In this document: in pieces, positions 46,062 through 55,361 of the stretch
Layout: every line of letters begins with the position of its first letter
How positions within the stretch are numbered: the first letter of the stretch is position 1
DNA from: an uncultured Succinatimonas sp.
Lineage (GTDB): Bacteria; Pseudomonadota; Gammaproteobacteria; Enterobacterales; Succinivibrionaceae
NCBI GenBank assembly: GCA_937880335.1
Contig: CALFLJ010000104.1
Span: forward strand, 1 to 57,158
Direction: 5' to 3'
DNA length: 57,158 nucleotides
Made by a program: the position numbers and the translations under genes
The notes under the pieces: generated by a model
The model's database searches: none
Told to the model about the DNA's origin: nothing
What the model saw: the letters and a program-made list of their open reading frames with translations, nothing else

Positions 46062-48068
46062 ATGCCTTTATCTGTTTCATGCAAACAGAGTATTGCCACA
46101 AAATTAGGCACACTGTTTGCGATATCTTCATTAGTTCTAATTTTATTAACTTCTATAATCTTCTATCAATCAGCATCAAAAACACTAATTGATGACAGAC
46201 TTAATAATGAGCTTCCAAATAAGGCCGAGCTTCTAAAAACCAAAGTAGAAAACTACGTATCTCCTCTAATTAGAATTTCCAATAATATGGCTACCTCGGC
46301 TAACGTTATATATTGGATGGAAGAACAAAAAGAGAATGAAGAAGGACGAAAAATATATCAAAAGGATCAGGAAAATTTAATCTCTAACAATGGCTTTACA
46401 AGTACTTTTTTAGCTTCTTTAAAGACAAACACTTATTACACGAAAGGAAAACCTGATGGACTTTTGGAAATAGACGGTAAAGATACTTGGCTAAAAAGCA
46501 TAATAAATTATAAAAAGCCTTATTTGGCAAACATGGACTTTGACCGCGTTACAGGCAAACTTTCAATGTTTATCGATTACAAAATGTTTTCCAAAGATAA
46601 ACTAATAGGAATAACTGGAGCCATGGTTGACGCAGCAGATGTCTTAAAAACCGTAACCTCAGAAAAAATTGCGGAAACAGGATATCTTTATGTAATTTCA
46701 AAAGATGGTGTTTTGCAGGTACATCCAAATAAAGAGTGGATTCTAAATAAAAATATCAGTGAATTGGATAAAGATCTATTGCCAAAACTAATTGATGCAG
46801 TTGAAGGCAAAAAAAACTACATAGAATATAAAGGAAGGGACGGAAAAGAATATATCTATGTAGCTAAAGATTTACCTGAACTAGATTGGATCATGGTAGG
46901 AAAAGTTCCAGCTAAGGAAATTTTTGCTCCTTTAACGAACTTACTATATGAAACATTAATAGTAGCGATTGCCAGTTTATTATTAGCTCTAATAATCTCT
47001 TTCTTTGTTGCCAAACGCATTCGACTGCGCATTAATGAAATTGAATCATATGTAGATAACTTTATTAACTTTTTATCTCGAAAAAGCAATAATCCAAATA
47101 TGACTAAGCCTACATATAATGATGAATTAGGCTTAATTTCAAGAAAACTTTATGACGGTTGTGAATTCGTTAAAGAAGGAATTGTTTCTGATCGTTTAGT
47201 TTTAGATGAAGTTCGCTCTGTTTTATCCGAGGTTCATAGAGGAAAACTAGAAAGTCTTGTAAACACCAAAACAGATAACCCCGTATTAAATGATATTATT
47301 TTGCTTTTAAATGATACTTTTATTGCTATTCATAACATAAATATCCAAGTATCATCAACTCTAAACAGTTATCGCAATAACGACTTTACCTCTAGGCTCG
47401 ATAATTCAAAACTAGAAGAAGACTTCCTAGAGTTAACATCAGGTATAAACCGTTTAGGAGAAGCTTTTTGCAATATGCTTCACGGGCAAAAAGAGTTATC
47501 CTTAAATCTTCTAGACAAATCTCAAACCCAAATAAACTCTGTATCAAAAATTAAAACAGCCCTAAAAGAGCAGGTAAAATTTACAGAAGACACTACAAAA
47601 CTTGTACAAATAATTAAGCATTCTAATGACAAGGTACTTGTTGAGGCTTCTCATATTATTGAAAACGCAAAAAATATTCAAAATATTGTAATAGCAATCA
47701 GAGATGTGGCTGATAAAACTAATTTACTTGCACTAAATGCAGCTATTGAAGCTGCTCGTGCAGGCGAGGCTGGTCGTGGATTTGCTGTTGTTGCCGATGA
47801 GGTTAGAGCTTTAGCTACAAATACACAAGAAAAACTATGTGAAATTACAAATATAGCCGACTTATTACTAAAATCAATTGAAAACCTTGATACCTCTGTT
47901 AAGGATCAATCTTTATCAGTAAACAACGTAGCAACTTCAGCATCTGAACTCAAACAAGATGCAAGTAATAATATGGAACTTGTAGAACTTGCCTCTCAAG
48001 CAGGCTTAGAAGTAGCAGAGCTTGCATCTCAAATTCAATCTGAAGTAAATGAAAAGAAATTCAGCTAA
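46062..48068 (+). CDS. Methyl-accepting chemotaxis protein with periplasmic dCache-like sensor
   Basis: A 668-residue chemoreceptor. It has an N-terminal membrane span (residues about 12-35), a periplasmic ligand domain of about 260 residues with Cache features (GYLYVISKDGVLQVHP), a second span near 300-325, and a cytoplasmic part with the conserved hairpin tip NLLALNAAIEAARAGEAGRGFAVVADEVR. The helices after the tip are short, ending with no CheR-docking pentapeptide. The pattern LATNTQEKLCEITNIADLLLKSI resembles Campylobacterota receptors more than enteric ones, in my reading. ATG 46062 has GAGAG at the right distance. The ligand is unknown. Confidence 0.88.
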   Translation: MPLSVSCKQSIATKLGTLFAISSLVLILLTSIIFYQSASKTLIDDRLNNELPNKAELLKTKVENYVSPLIRISNNMATSANVIYWMEEQKENEEGRKIYQKDQENLISNNGFTSTFLASLKTNTYYTKGKPDGLLEIDGKDTWLKSIINYKKPYLANMDFDRVTGKLSMFIDYKMFSKDKLIGITGAMVDAADVLKTVTSEKIAETGYLYVISKDGVLQVHPNKEWILNKNISELDKDLLPKLIDAVEGKKNYIEYKGRDGKEYIYVAKDLPELDWIMVGKVPAKEIFAPLTNLLYETLIVAIASLLLALIISFFVAKRIRLRINEIESYVDNFINFLSRKSNNPNMTKPTYNDELGLISRKLYDGCEFVKEGIVSDRLVLDEVRSVLSEVHRGKLESLVNTKTDNPVLNDIILLLNDTFIAIHNINIQVSSTLNSYRNNDFTSRLDNSKLEEDFLELTSGINRLGEAFCNMLHGQKELSLNLLDKSQTQINSVSKIKTALKEQVKFTEDTTKLVQIIKHSNDKVLVEASHIIENAKNIQNIVIAIRDVADKTNLLALNAAIEAARAGEAGRGFAVVADEVRALATNTQEKLCEITNIADLLLKSIENLDTSVKDQSLSVNNVATSASELKQDASNNMELVELASQAGLEVAELASQIQSEVNEKKFS

Positions 48069-48079
48069 ACTCTTATAGT

Positions 48080-48110
48080 TTGTACATTTAATTAAAAATT
48101 AAATGTACAA
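48080..48110 (+). terminator. Strong hairpin after the chemoreceptor gene
   Basis: Perfect 14-bp arms TTGTACATTTAATT (48080-48093) and AATTAAATGTACAA (48097-48110) around a 3-nt loop, 11 bp after the stop. The tract after it, TCTTGTT, is poor in T, so termination is likely but not certain. Confidence 0.6.
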
Positions 48111-48159
48111 TCTTGTTAAAATATAAGAAAAATTTTATAAACTCTTTTCAGAGGTAAAC

Positions 48160-48792
48160 ATGCAAAGACAAGGTGATACTATTTTTACTGGACAAAACTT
48201 AATGCTTGCTTTATGCCAAAGCGTTAAAAATGTTTTAAATACTGCAACTGGAGATAGTATTTCCTACTCACCTATGATGCAGAAAATAGGAAAAACATGT
48301 CTTACACCAGACATAGGAACTTTTGTAATGTTTACAGGTTCTATGGCAGGATTGGTAGTAATTAACTTCCCAAAAGATACAGCCATGGAAATATACTCCT
48401 CTTATATGACCTCAATGGGTCTAGATGAAAAAGATCTAGCTGCAAACTATACATCAGATGAAGTTAGTGATTCTTTAGGCGAGTTAATGAACCAAATCAT
48501 AGGTTCATTTACACGTGAAATGAGTAATAAATTACGTATACAATTATCACAATCACAACCCAAAATGTTGGTTATGCCACAAGAGGTTCAGATTAACATC
48601 AACCTAAATTTAGATAACCCACTATATAGAAGAGTTACATTTTTTACAGGTTCAGGCAAGGTATTCTATGTAGAACTTGCTATCAATGATACTGAATTTA
48701 CTCTTTTTGATAATATCGAGGAAAAACAGGAATTATCTCCTGATGATATTTTAGAAGCAGTTTTAAACGGAACAGATAAAATAAATGACTGA
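48160..48792 (+). CDS. DUF3334-family protein with a CheX/CheC-like fold
   Basis: A 210-residue soluble protein matching the DUF3334 family known from Vibrio and relatives; SYSPMMQKIGKTCLTPDIGTFV and ELMNQIIGSFTREMSNKL are recognisable. The arrangement of a glycine-rich strand (GSMAGLVVINF) and the ELMNQIIG helix recalls the CheC/CheX phosphatases, which have E and N at the active helix (ExxN). Here E and N are present as ELMN. It lies right after a chemoreceptor gene, which fits a chemotaxis role, but function is inferred. AGAGG precedes the ATG. The 3' end overlaps engB by 8 bp. Confidence 0.75.
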   Translation: MQRQGDTIFTGQNLMLALCQSVKNVLNTATGDSISYSPMMQKIGKTCLTPDIGTFVMFTGSMAGLVVINFPKDTAMEIYSSYMTSMGLDEKDLAANYTSDEVSDSLGELMNQIIGSFTREMSNKLRIQLSQSQPKMLVMPQEVQININLNLDNPLYRRVTFFTGSGKVFYVELAINDTEFTLFDNIEEKQELSPDDILEAVLNGTDKIND

Positions 48793-49432
48793 CCAAATTA
48801 AGCCTTTAGATTTTAGACGTACACATTTTGTAACAAGTGCTGCTAAGATCTCTCAGTTGCCTATAGAGACAGGATCTGAAATTGCCTTTATTGGCCGTTC
48901 AAACTCAGGAAAATCGTCTTCTATAAATGCTATTTGTGACCAAAAAACTTTAGCTAAAACTAGCCGCACTCCTGGAAGAACAAGGCTTATAAATCTTTTT
49001 GAGGTATCTGCAGGAAAATATCTTGTAGACCTTCCAGGTTATGGTTACGCAGCTGTGCCTGAAAGCATGAAAAAACAGTGGCAAGAATCTTTAACACAAT
49101 ACCTACAAAAAAGAAAAGAACTAAGAGGTATTGTTATAACAATGGATATTAGAACCCCTTTAAGAGATCATGACCGCTTGATTATTGATTGGTCTATCGC
49201 TGCAAACCTCCCTGCATTAATACTTTTAACTAAAGCAGATAAATTTGGTGTAAATAAACGCCGAGAGGTTATGGGAGAACTAAAAGTGGCATTAAGTGAA
49301 TTCGGAGGAAACTTCACAATGATCCCTTTTTCTGCCCTAAAAAAAATAGGTATAGATGAAACAAGAGCCGTTTTAAATAAATGGTTCCAGATGTTCCCTG
49401 ATATCCCGAGCAAGACAAATTCTAACGAGTAA
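48785..49432 (+). CDS. engB: Ribosome biogenesis GTPase EngB (YihA/YsxC)
   Basis: A small essential GTPase needed for 50S subunit assembly. The 215-residue protein has G1 GRSNSGKSS, the switch TPGRTRLIN, G3 DLPGYG and G4 TKAD. Start ATG 48785 lies inside the DUF3334 gene, so translation is coupled. gmk follows after 5 nt. Confidence 0.95.
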   Translation: MTDQIKPLDFRRTHFVTSAAKISQLPIETGSEIAFIGRSNSGKSSSINAICDQKTLAKTSRTPGRTRLINLFEVSAGKYLVDLPGYGYAAVPESMKKQWQESLTQYLQKRKELRGIVITMDIRTPLRDHDRLIIDWSIAANLPALILLTKADKFGVNKRREVMGELKVALSEFGGNFTMIPFSALKKIGIDETRAVLNKWFQMFPDIPSKTNSNE

Positions 49433-49437
49433 AATAT

Positions 49438-50070
49438 ATGCCCAAAGGAAATCTTTTTATTATCTCAGCACCAAGTGGAGCTGGAAAATCATCTTTGATT
49501 AGCGCCTTATTAGAGCGTTATAACTTAGATGATAAATTACGACTCTCTGTTTCTCATACCACAAGATCAATGCGACCTGGAGAAACAGATCACGTAAGTT
49601 ACCACTTTGTTTCAAAAGAAGAATTTGAAAAACTTATTGAGCGTAACGCCTTTTACGAATATGCAAAAGTTTTTGAAAATTATTACGGTACATCCCGTGA
49701 AATAGTAGAGCAATGGCTAAATGAAGGCCATGATGTTCTATTTGATATCGACTGGCAGGGAGCTAGACAAATTCGCAAGAAGACTCCACAAGCTAGGGGA
49801 ATTTTTATTGTTCCCCCATCGCTTGAGGAATTAGATCGTCGTTTACGCAATAGAGGTACTGACAGTGACGACGTTATTAATTTACGTATGAAAAAGGCCA
49901 CTGCAGAAATATCCCATGCAGAAGAATATGACCATATTATTATCAATGATAATTTTGAAGAAAGTCTTTTATATCTTAGATCTATAATTTTAGCAGCTCG
50001 TGCTGAAAGGGATAATATAAGCGATACAATAAATACGCTTTTCCCCACAAGTTCTATAGATGAGACTTAA
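49438..50070 (+). CDS. gmk: Guanylate kinase
   Basis: Phosphorylates GMP to GDP. The 210-residue protein has the P-loop SAPSGAGKSSL, the GMP-binding SHTTRSMRPGE and VSYHFVSKEEFE, and DIDWQGARQIR. It precedes rpoZ and spoT as in E. coli, but with a terminator and a 210-bp gap between gmk and rpoZ. It is probably cotranscribed with engB. Confidence 0.97.
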   Translation: MPKGNLFIISAPSGAGKSSLISALLERYNLDDKLRLSVSHTTRSMRPGETDHVSYHFVSKEEFEKLIERNAFYEYAKVFENYYGTSREIVEQWLNEGHDVLFDIDWQGARQIRKKTPQARGIFIVPPSLEELDRRLRNRGTDSDDVINLRMKKATAEISHAEEYDHIIINDNFEESLLYLRSIILAARAERDNISDTINTLFPTSSIDET

Positions 50071-50131
50071 GCAAACACTAATAATCATGTATAATGTATA
50101 GATCACATTTCCATGTCATTGTGGAAAATTA

Positions 50132-50166
50132 AAAAAGGACTTTAAAATTCAAATTGTCCTTTTTAT
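50132..50166 (+). terminator. Terminator of gmk
   Basis: AAAAAGGAC (50132-50140) pairs perfectly with GTCCTTTTT (50156-50164), the right arm itself ending in T. It lies 61 bp after the gmk stop, so rpoZ-spoT must have its own promoter in the 115 bp that follow. Confidence 0.8.
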
Positions 50167-50280
50167 AGATGTGACATTTAGTAATGATAGTATTAATGCT
50201 TTAAATGTATACTATTATTAATATCACATAAATATAGCTGGTCTAATCTTGACTTTTAAAGTAACTTAACAGGAAAAAAG

Positions 50281-50565
50281 ATGGCAAGAGTTACAGTTGA
50301 AGATGCCGTAGAAAAAGTCGGTAATCGTTTTGATTTGGTTTTATTAGCCGCCAGACGTGCCAGACAGATTTCTATGGGCAGTAAACCTCTAGTTGATGAG
50401 GAAAAAGATAAACCTACCGTGATTGCATTACGTGAGATCGAAGAAGGTCTTATCTCTCGTGAGTTTTTAGATAAGCAGGATCGTAAAGAACATTTACGAG
50501 ATGCTTCTACCCATCCTAGTGACAGCGAATTCGCACCTATTGACGGCGCGGATATGTTTAACTAA
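50281..50565 (+). CDS. rpoZ: RNA polymerase omega subunit
   Basis: The small subunit that helps assemble RNA polymerase and forms part of one ppGpp site. The 94-residue protein (E. coli 91) begins MARVTVEDAVEKVGNRFDLV and continues LAARRARQI, the highly conserved core. A GGAAAAAAG lies before the ATG. spoT follows after 14 bp, the classic arrangement linking the ppGpp target with the ppGpp enzyme. Confidence 0.97.
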   Translation: MARVTVEDAVEKVGNRFDLVLLAARRARQISMGSKPLVDEEKDKPTVIALREIEEGLISREFLDKQDRKEHLRDASTHPSDSEFAPIDGADMFN

Positions 50566-50579
50566 TAAAAGGATTTGTT

Positions 50580-52745
50580 ATGGGAGAGAGCCTCTATTCT
50601 CTGATTAAAGAAGGCCAATCACCCACGAGTGTGGCCTTAGCCTCTCCTAACTTTCACTATTATGCCCATCTTAGGGAAATAGTTTCCTCATACTTAAGTC
50701 CAAATAAAATAGAAGAAGTTGACAAAGCTTTTGTGGTTGCAGATTTTGCCCACAGACCTCAACGACGCGCCTCTGGTGAACCTTATATAATCCATCCAAT
50801 AGCTGTAGCTACCATAATTGCACAGATGCATTTAGATACGGAATCTCTACAAGCAGCTTTACTTCATGACGTTGTTGAAGATACTGAAGTTAGAGATAAT
50901 GATCTAGAGAAAATTTTTGGTACAACTGTCAAAGAACTTGTTGAAGGCGTAACAAAGTTAGATAAACTTCGTTTCCATAACTATAAAGAGGCTCAAGCAG
51001 AAAACTTTCGAAAAATGATCCTTGCTATGATAAAGGATATACGTGTAATCCTTATCAAGCTTGCCGATAGAACCCATAATATGAGAACTTTAGGAGCCTT
51101 GCGTCCAGATAAACGAAAACGTATTGCTCTTGAAACACTAGATGTTTTCAGTCCCATCGCTAATCGCTTAGGCATTTCAGATATAAAAGCTGAACTTGAA
51201 GAATTAGGCATGGCCTCTTTATATCCAATGCGTTACCGGGTTCTCAAATCAGCAGTTATGCGAGCAAGGAATAATCGAAAAGAGGTTGTTAACTCAATAT
51301 TGGAGGCTATAAAATCACGCCTAAAAGAAGCTAATATTGAAGCTAAAGTATTAGGTAGGGAAAAACGCCTATTATCTATATACAGAAAAATGGTTTCAAA
51401 GGAGCTCCCGTTCCGTGAAATCATGGATGTTTATGCATTCAGGATAATTTTAAAGGACGTAGATACTTGTTATAGAGTTTTAGGACAAGTACATAATCTT
51501 TTTAAACCTCGTCCTGGGGGATTTAAAGATTATATTGCAATTCCAAAGATAAATGGTTATCAATCTTTACATACTTCTCTAATCGGACCTCATGGAGTTC
51601 CTCTTGAGATACAAATAAGAACTGAGTTTATGGATCAAATGGCAGCTAGGGGTGTTGCTGCTCATTGGTCTTATAAAGAATCTGGATCAAAGCCTGTATC
51701 AACAACTTCACAAAAAAATGCACAGGCTTGGATTAAAAGTCTTATTGATTTGCAACAAAGTGCAGCAAATTCAATGGAATTTGTTGAAGACGTCAAAAAA
51801 GATTTATTCCCTGACTCTATTTTTGTCTTCACACCTGAAGGTAAGATATATAACCTACCTACAGGATCAACACCTGTAGATTTTGCATTTGCCGTTCATA
51901 CAGATATAGGACTTCACTGCATTGGTGCTACAGTAAATCACCATATGTATCCACTTTCTCGCCCGTTGCAGTCAGGACAAAGCGTTGAAATCTTAATCTC
52001 ACAGACAGCCCGTCCTAACGCTATATGGCTATCTAGCGTTGTTACATCAAGGGCACGCTCTAAAATTAGACAATATCTAAAAAGCCTTAGAACACAAGAG
52101 TGTGAGCTTATCGGACGTCGCCTTTTACAAAACACGATGCGAGGAACTCAGATTAACAATATAAGTGCCGAAGAAACTAAAGCCCTACTTAATAACTTCC
52201 ACCAGCCTAGTTTAGAAGCATTATTTGTAAGTGTTGCTACAGGAGATATCTTTCCTGTTGCGGTTGCAAAATTCCTAGATCCACAATTACACCGTAGTAA
52301 TAACCTTCCAGTAAAAGGGACCGGAGGGGTACCTTATACATTCGCTCAGTGTTGCTTGCCAATTCCAGGAGACGATATTATTGCTCATTTAGCACAAGGA
52401 AGAGGCCTTGTAATTCACAACATAAACTGCCGTAACCTAAGACAATCAGATAAGGATCCAAGCAAATCATTAAAAGTACGTTGGGATTTAGCTGTAACAG
52501 CTAATATGGAATTTAGAACAGGTATTTTAGTTGAACTCGAAAACCGTCAAGGTATTGTTTCAGAAATATCAAATGCAATTGACATTGCAGGATCCCGTAT
52601 TGAAAGTATAAATTCAGACATTAAAGATGAAAAAACTTTTATGATGAATTTAATTGTCACAGTAAGAGATCGTTTGCATTTAGCAGGGGTTATTCGTCAT
52701 ATCAAAGCTGTACCTAATGTTATAAGTATTCATCGTCGCCGTTAA
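50580..52745 (+). CDS. spoT: Bifunctional (p)ppGpp synthetase/hydrolase SpoT
   Basis: Makes and destroys the stringent-response alarmone. The 721-residue protein has an HD hydrolase domain with LLHDVVEDT, a synthetase domain with KDYIAIPKINGYQSLHTSLI and EIQIRTEFMDQMA, a TGS domain (VFTPEGKIYNLPTGSTPVDF) and a C-terminal ACT domain. It is close to E. coli SpoT (702). The ATG has AAAAGGA upstream. A RelA gene is not in this window. Confidence 0.97.
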   Translation: MGESLYSLIKEGQSPTSVALASPNFHYYAHLREIVSSYLSPNKIEEVDKAFVVADFAHRPQRRASGEPYIIHPIAVATIIAQMHLDTESLQAALLHDVVEDTEVRDNDLEKIFGTTVKELVEGVTKLDKLRFHNYKEAQAENFRKMILAMIKDIRVILIKLADRTHNMRTLGALRPDKRKRIALETLDVFSPIANRLGISDIKAELEELGMASLYPMRYRVLKSAVMRARNNRKEVVNSILEAIKSRLKEANIEAKVLGREKRLLSIYRKMVSKELPFREIMDVYAFRIILKDVDTCYRVLGQVHNLFKPRPGGFKDYIAIPKINGYQSLHTSLIGPHGVPLEIQIRTEFMDQMAARGVAAHWSYKESGSKPVSTTSQKNAQAWIKSLIDLQQSAANSMEFVEDVKKDLFPDSIFVFTPEGKIYNLPTGSTPVDFAFAVHTDIGLHCIGATVNHHMYPLSRPLQSGQSVEILISQTARPNAIWLSSVVTSRARSKIRQYLKSLRTQECELIGRRLLQNTMRGTQINNISAEETKALLNNFHQPSLEALFVSVATGDIFPVAVAKFLDPQLHRSNNLPVKGTGGVPYTFAQCCLPIPGDDIIAHLAQGRGLVIHNINCRNLRQSDKDPSKSLKVRWDLAVTANMEFRTGILVELENRQGIVSEISNAIDIAGSRIESINSDIKDEKTFMMNLIVTVRDRLHLAGVIRHIKAVPNVISIHRRR

Positions 52746-52783
52746 AGCATAAAACGCTCGTAAGTAAAGGGGGAATGCCCGTT

Positions 52784-53767
52784 ATGAGTACACAAGAGAT
52801 TTGCATTAATTTCTTAACTGATATTAAATATAATGACTTAAAATTTGATATTGAAAAATTTTATGAAACTCAAATTTTAAATCATTCTTTTACACATCCA
52901 TCAGGCTTAACTTTAACAGCTGTTGAATTACCTGGTAGCTTGAAAAAACCAGCTTTAGTAATAATCCCTGGTCGTGGCGAAATTGCACATAAGTATGCAG
53001 AATTTCTTTACTCTTTAAAAGACAGCAATATTAGAGTTGTTATTTTATTTGCGAGAGCACAAGGTGGATCTACTCGCCTTTTAGCTGATGAAGAGCGTTG
53101 TCACATAGATGATTTCGCAAATTTTAGACAAGACATTGATTTTTTAATAAAAAAACTAAAGATTGAAAAATATAATCTTATGGCTTTTTCTCTTGGTTGC
53201 CTTATAAGTTTAGATCTCATATTAAATAGCAATGTAAAGCCCCAAAAAGCAGCTTTGTTGGCTCCTTATATTTATCCATTCTACCCCTTGCCAAAATTTA
53301 TATTAGGGGCTCTTATTCGTATCCTAGGAGCATTACCTATAAGCAATATTGCCTATACTCCACATGGAGGAAAATATAAACGAATTGCTTTTGAGGAAAA
53401 CAATCACTCGCACAGTAAAATACGATATAACGCTTATCATGATTATTATGCAGATCACAAAAATCTTACAATTGGAGGCCCTACCTGGGGCTTTCTGCGT
53501 CAAACCTACATCGCACAACAAAAACTTTTAAAAGGAAATTTTGAATTTCCAATTCCAATTAGAGTATTATGCGCTGGGGATGATAAGGTTGTAGACACAA
53601 AGGTTGCGTTTGAGTTTTTTAAAAAACATAGCAAAGATAAATATGCACCTAAAGTAAGTATTATTAAAAATGCTTATCATGATTTACTAATTGAAGCGGA
53701 CGAATATAGACTACAATCTCTAAACTATGCAATAAAATTTTTATTTGAAGACAATATGTTAGATTAA
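52784..53767 (+). CDS. Alpha/beta hydrolase, lysophospholipase PldB-like
   Basis: A 327-residue serine hydrolase of the monoacylglycerol lipase/lysophospholipase group. The nucleophile elbow is AFSLGC (S136), so the first glycine of GxSxG is alanine; the acid is likely the Asp in GDDKVVD and the base the His in AYHDLLIE. VIIPGRGEIAHKYAEF forms the oxyanion region and FARAQGGSTR resembles E. coli PldB (HRGQGRS). ATG 52784 is chosen because the GGGGGA is too close to an ATG 9 nt upstream. The substrate is not certain; phospholipid remodelling is likely. Confidence 0.78.
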   Translation: MSTQEICINFLTDIKYNDLKFDIEKFYETQILNHSFTHPSGLTLTAVELPGSLKKPALVIIPGRGEIAHKYAEFLYSLKDSNIRVVILFARAQGGSTRLLADEERCHIDDFANFRQDIDFLIKKLKIEKYNLMAFSLGCLISLDLILNSNVKPQKAALLAPYIYPFYPLPKFILGALIRILGALPISNIAYTPHGGKYKRIAFEENNHSHSKIRYNAYHDYYADHKNLTIGGPTWGFLRQTYIAQQKLLKGNFEFPIPIRVLCAGDDKVVDTKVAFEFFKKHSKDKYAPKVSIIKNAYHDLLIEADEYRLQSLNYAIKFLFEDNMLD

Positions 53768-53811
53768 ATAATAGTAACTATAAAATTGTCATGAGTTGAA
53801 CGGAGCAAAAA

Positions 53812-54963
53812 ATGCCTACAGAGGAAAATTTGGGAATTTCTGAGGATAATTTAATTCCCATAAACATTATTACAGGTTTTTTAGGTAGTGGGAAAACAAC
53901 ACTACTCAATCATTGGGTAAATAGTTCTGATTTTAAAGATACTTTGGTTCTAATCAACGAATTTGGTGATGTAGGACTTGATCATGAACTAGTACAGTCT
54001 GTTGATGATTCTGTTGTTTTACTACAATCAGGTTGTATCTGCTGCTCTCTTCAGGGAGCTTTAATTGACTGTTTAGTGCAAAATTATGTCAAAGCACAAC
54101 GCGGAGATATTCCTTTATTTAAAAGAGTACTAATTGAAACTACCGGACTTGCAGATCCTGCAGGAGTAATTGCTACTATCAATGGTGATGAATTTTTACT
54201 CGACCATTTCCGTTATGACGGAACTGTCACAGTTTTAGACGGTAAGTATGTACGCGAGCAACTATCTAAACAGTATGAAGCAGTCAAACAGATCGCACTG
54301 GCAGATCTAATTTTAGTTAGTAAAACAGACCTAATTGATTCAGATGAGTTAGATGCTATTTATGAAGTTGCCTCTAAAATAAATCCATCGGCAAAGATCT
54401 ACCCTATGGTAAAAGGTAATTTTGATCCTCATGCTTTATTCGAAATTGGTCCGTATAAAACAGCAAATCAAAATTACGACGAACAAGTCAAAGGATGGTT
54501 AAGCATAAAATCTCAAAAGATTGCCCCGTCATTTAGACCTGCTACTGTATCAGGTGCTGTAGGTGTAGCAAAACCGCGCATAATAGCACACTCTGATATA
54601 GATTCTTTTGCAATTGAAGTTAAAGATCCAATCGAGCCCTTAGCTTTATTATCTGCAGTTACAGGCGTTCAGGACAACTTTGGTGATTCAATTTTACGTA
54701 TTAAAGGTATATTAAATCTTAAAGATGAGCCAAAACCTGTAGTTATTCATGGAGTGCAGGGACAACTATATCCACTTTCTGCTTTAAACGAATGGCCTGA
54801 CGATAATCATATTTCTAAATTGGTTTTTATCTGTCGAGCCTCGGTGATAGATCAAGTAAAGCTTATGTTTGAGAAGATGATTAATAATCCCGACGAAGCG
54901 GCTATGGTATATTACCAACAGCTTATGGAAAATATCGATACACCAGTGGATGAAAATCCATAA
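53812..54963 (+). CDS. CobW/P47K-family GTPase (YjiA-like metallochaperone)
   Basis: A 383-residue G3E GTPase. It shows Walker A GFLGSGKTTL, INEFGDVGLDHELV, the metal-binding CxCC motif as GCICCSL, ETTGLADP and SKTDLID, then a C-terminal CobW_C domain from about residue 245. Members insert or deliver metal ions, often zinc. No Zur box or zinc transporter gene was seen next to it, so which metal it serves is open. A terminator follows 24 bp after the stop. Confidence 0.88.
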   Translation: MPTEENLGISEDNLIPINIITGFLGSGKTTLLNHWVNSSDFKDTLVLINEFGDVGLDHELVQSVDDSVVLLQSGCICCSLQGALIDCLVQNYVKAQRGDIPLFKRVLIETTGLADPAGVIATINGDEFLLDHFRYDGTVTVLDGKYVREQLSKQYEAVKQIALADLILVSKTDLIDSDELDAIYEVASKINPSAKIYPMVKGNFDPHALFEIGPYKTANQNYDEQVKGWLSIKSQKIAPSFRPATVSGAVGVAKPRIIAHSDIDSFAIEVKDPIEPLALLSAVTGVQDNFGDSILRIKGILNLKDEPKPVVIHGVQGQLYPLSALNEWPDDNHISKLVFICRASVIDQVKLMFEKMINNPDEAAMVYYQQLMENIDTPVDENP

Positions 54964-54986
54964 AATTCAGAAAAAATTTAATTACC

Positions 54987-55025
54987 AAAAACTCCCTTTA
55001 AATAAATTAAAGAGAGTTTTTTTTT
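54987..55025 (+). terminator. Terminator of the CobW-family gene
   Basis: AAACTC (54989-54994) pairs with GAGTTT (55014-55019), continued by an inner CTTTAA/TTAAAG stem, and followed by TTTTTT. Confidence 0.85.
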
Positions 55026-55247
55026 GAAGAGGACAAAATTTATCATAAAAATAAAAAGCAAGTAGTACGCTGAAAATTTTTAGCTAAATAAAATAGCATA
55101 ACAAGCTCTATTAATAGCTTAAATATAACTAAAATAATTAGATAAAAAAGTCTTTAAGATGATAATTTAATTTTTTTAGTAAAAAGTTTCGAAACTATGG
55201 ATAACGTTTTGGAAACAGCTATGAATATATAATTGATAGTATTTATA

Positions 55248-55291
55248 AAATTTAAAAGGCCTGTCTTCAATCTGTATAGAAGAAAGGCCTT
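55248..55291 (-). terminator. Terminator of ompA
   Basis: AAGGCCT (55256-55262) pairs with AGGCCTT (55285-55291), extended by TCTTC/GAAGA. On the minus strand it is followed by TTTAAATTTT. It lies 70 bp after the ompA stop. Confidence 0.8.
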
Positions 55292-55361
55292 AAGTTGTGA
55301 AGCTTAGAAATTTAAATAATAAATTTCTTTGAGCATAATATTTTATGTTTAAAGCTTAATA

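Larger units (their letters stand above)
54964..55361. other. 398-bp convergent intergenic region
   Basis: Lies between the ends of the CobW-family gene and ompA and contains a terminator for each (54987-55025 and 55254-55291). The 230 bp between them is very AT-rich, with no supported gene, repeat or RNA. Confidence 0.7.
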
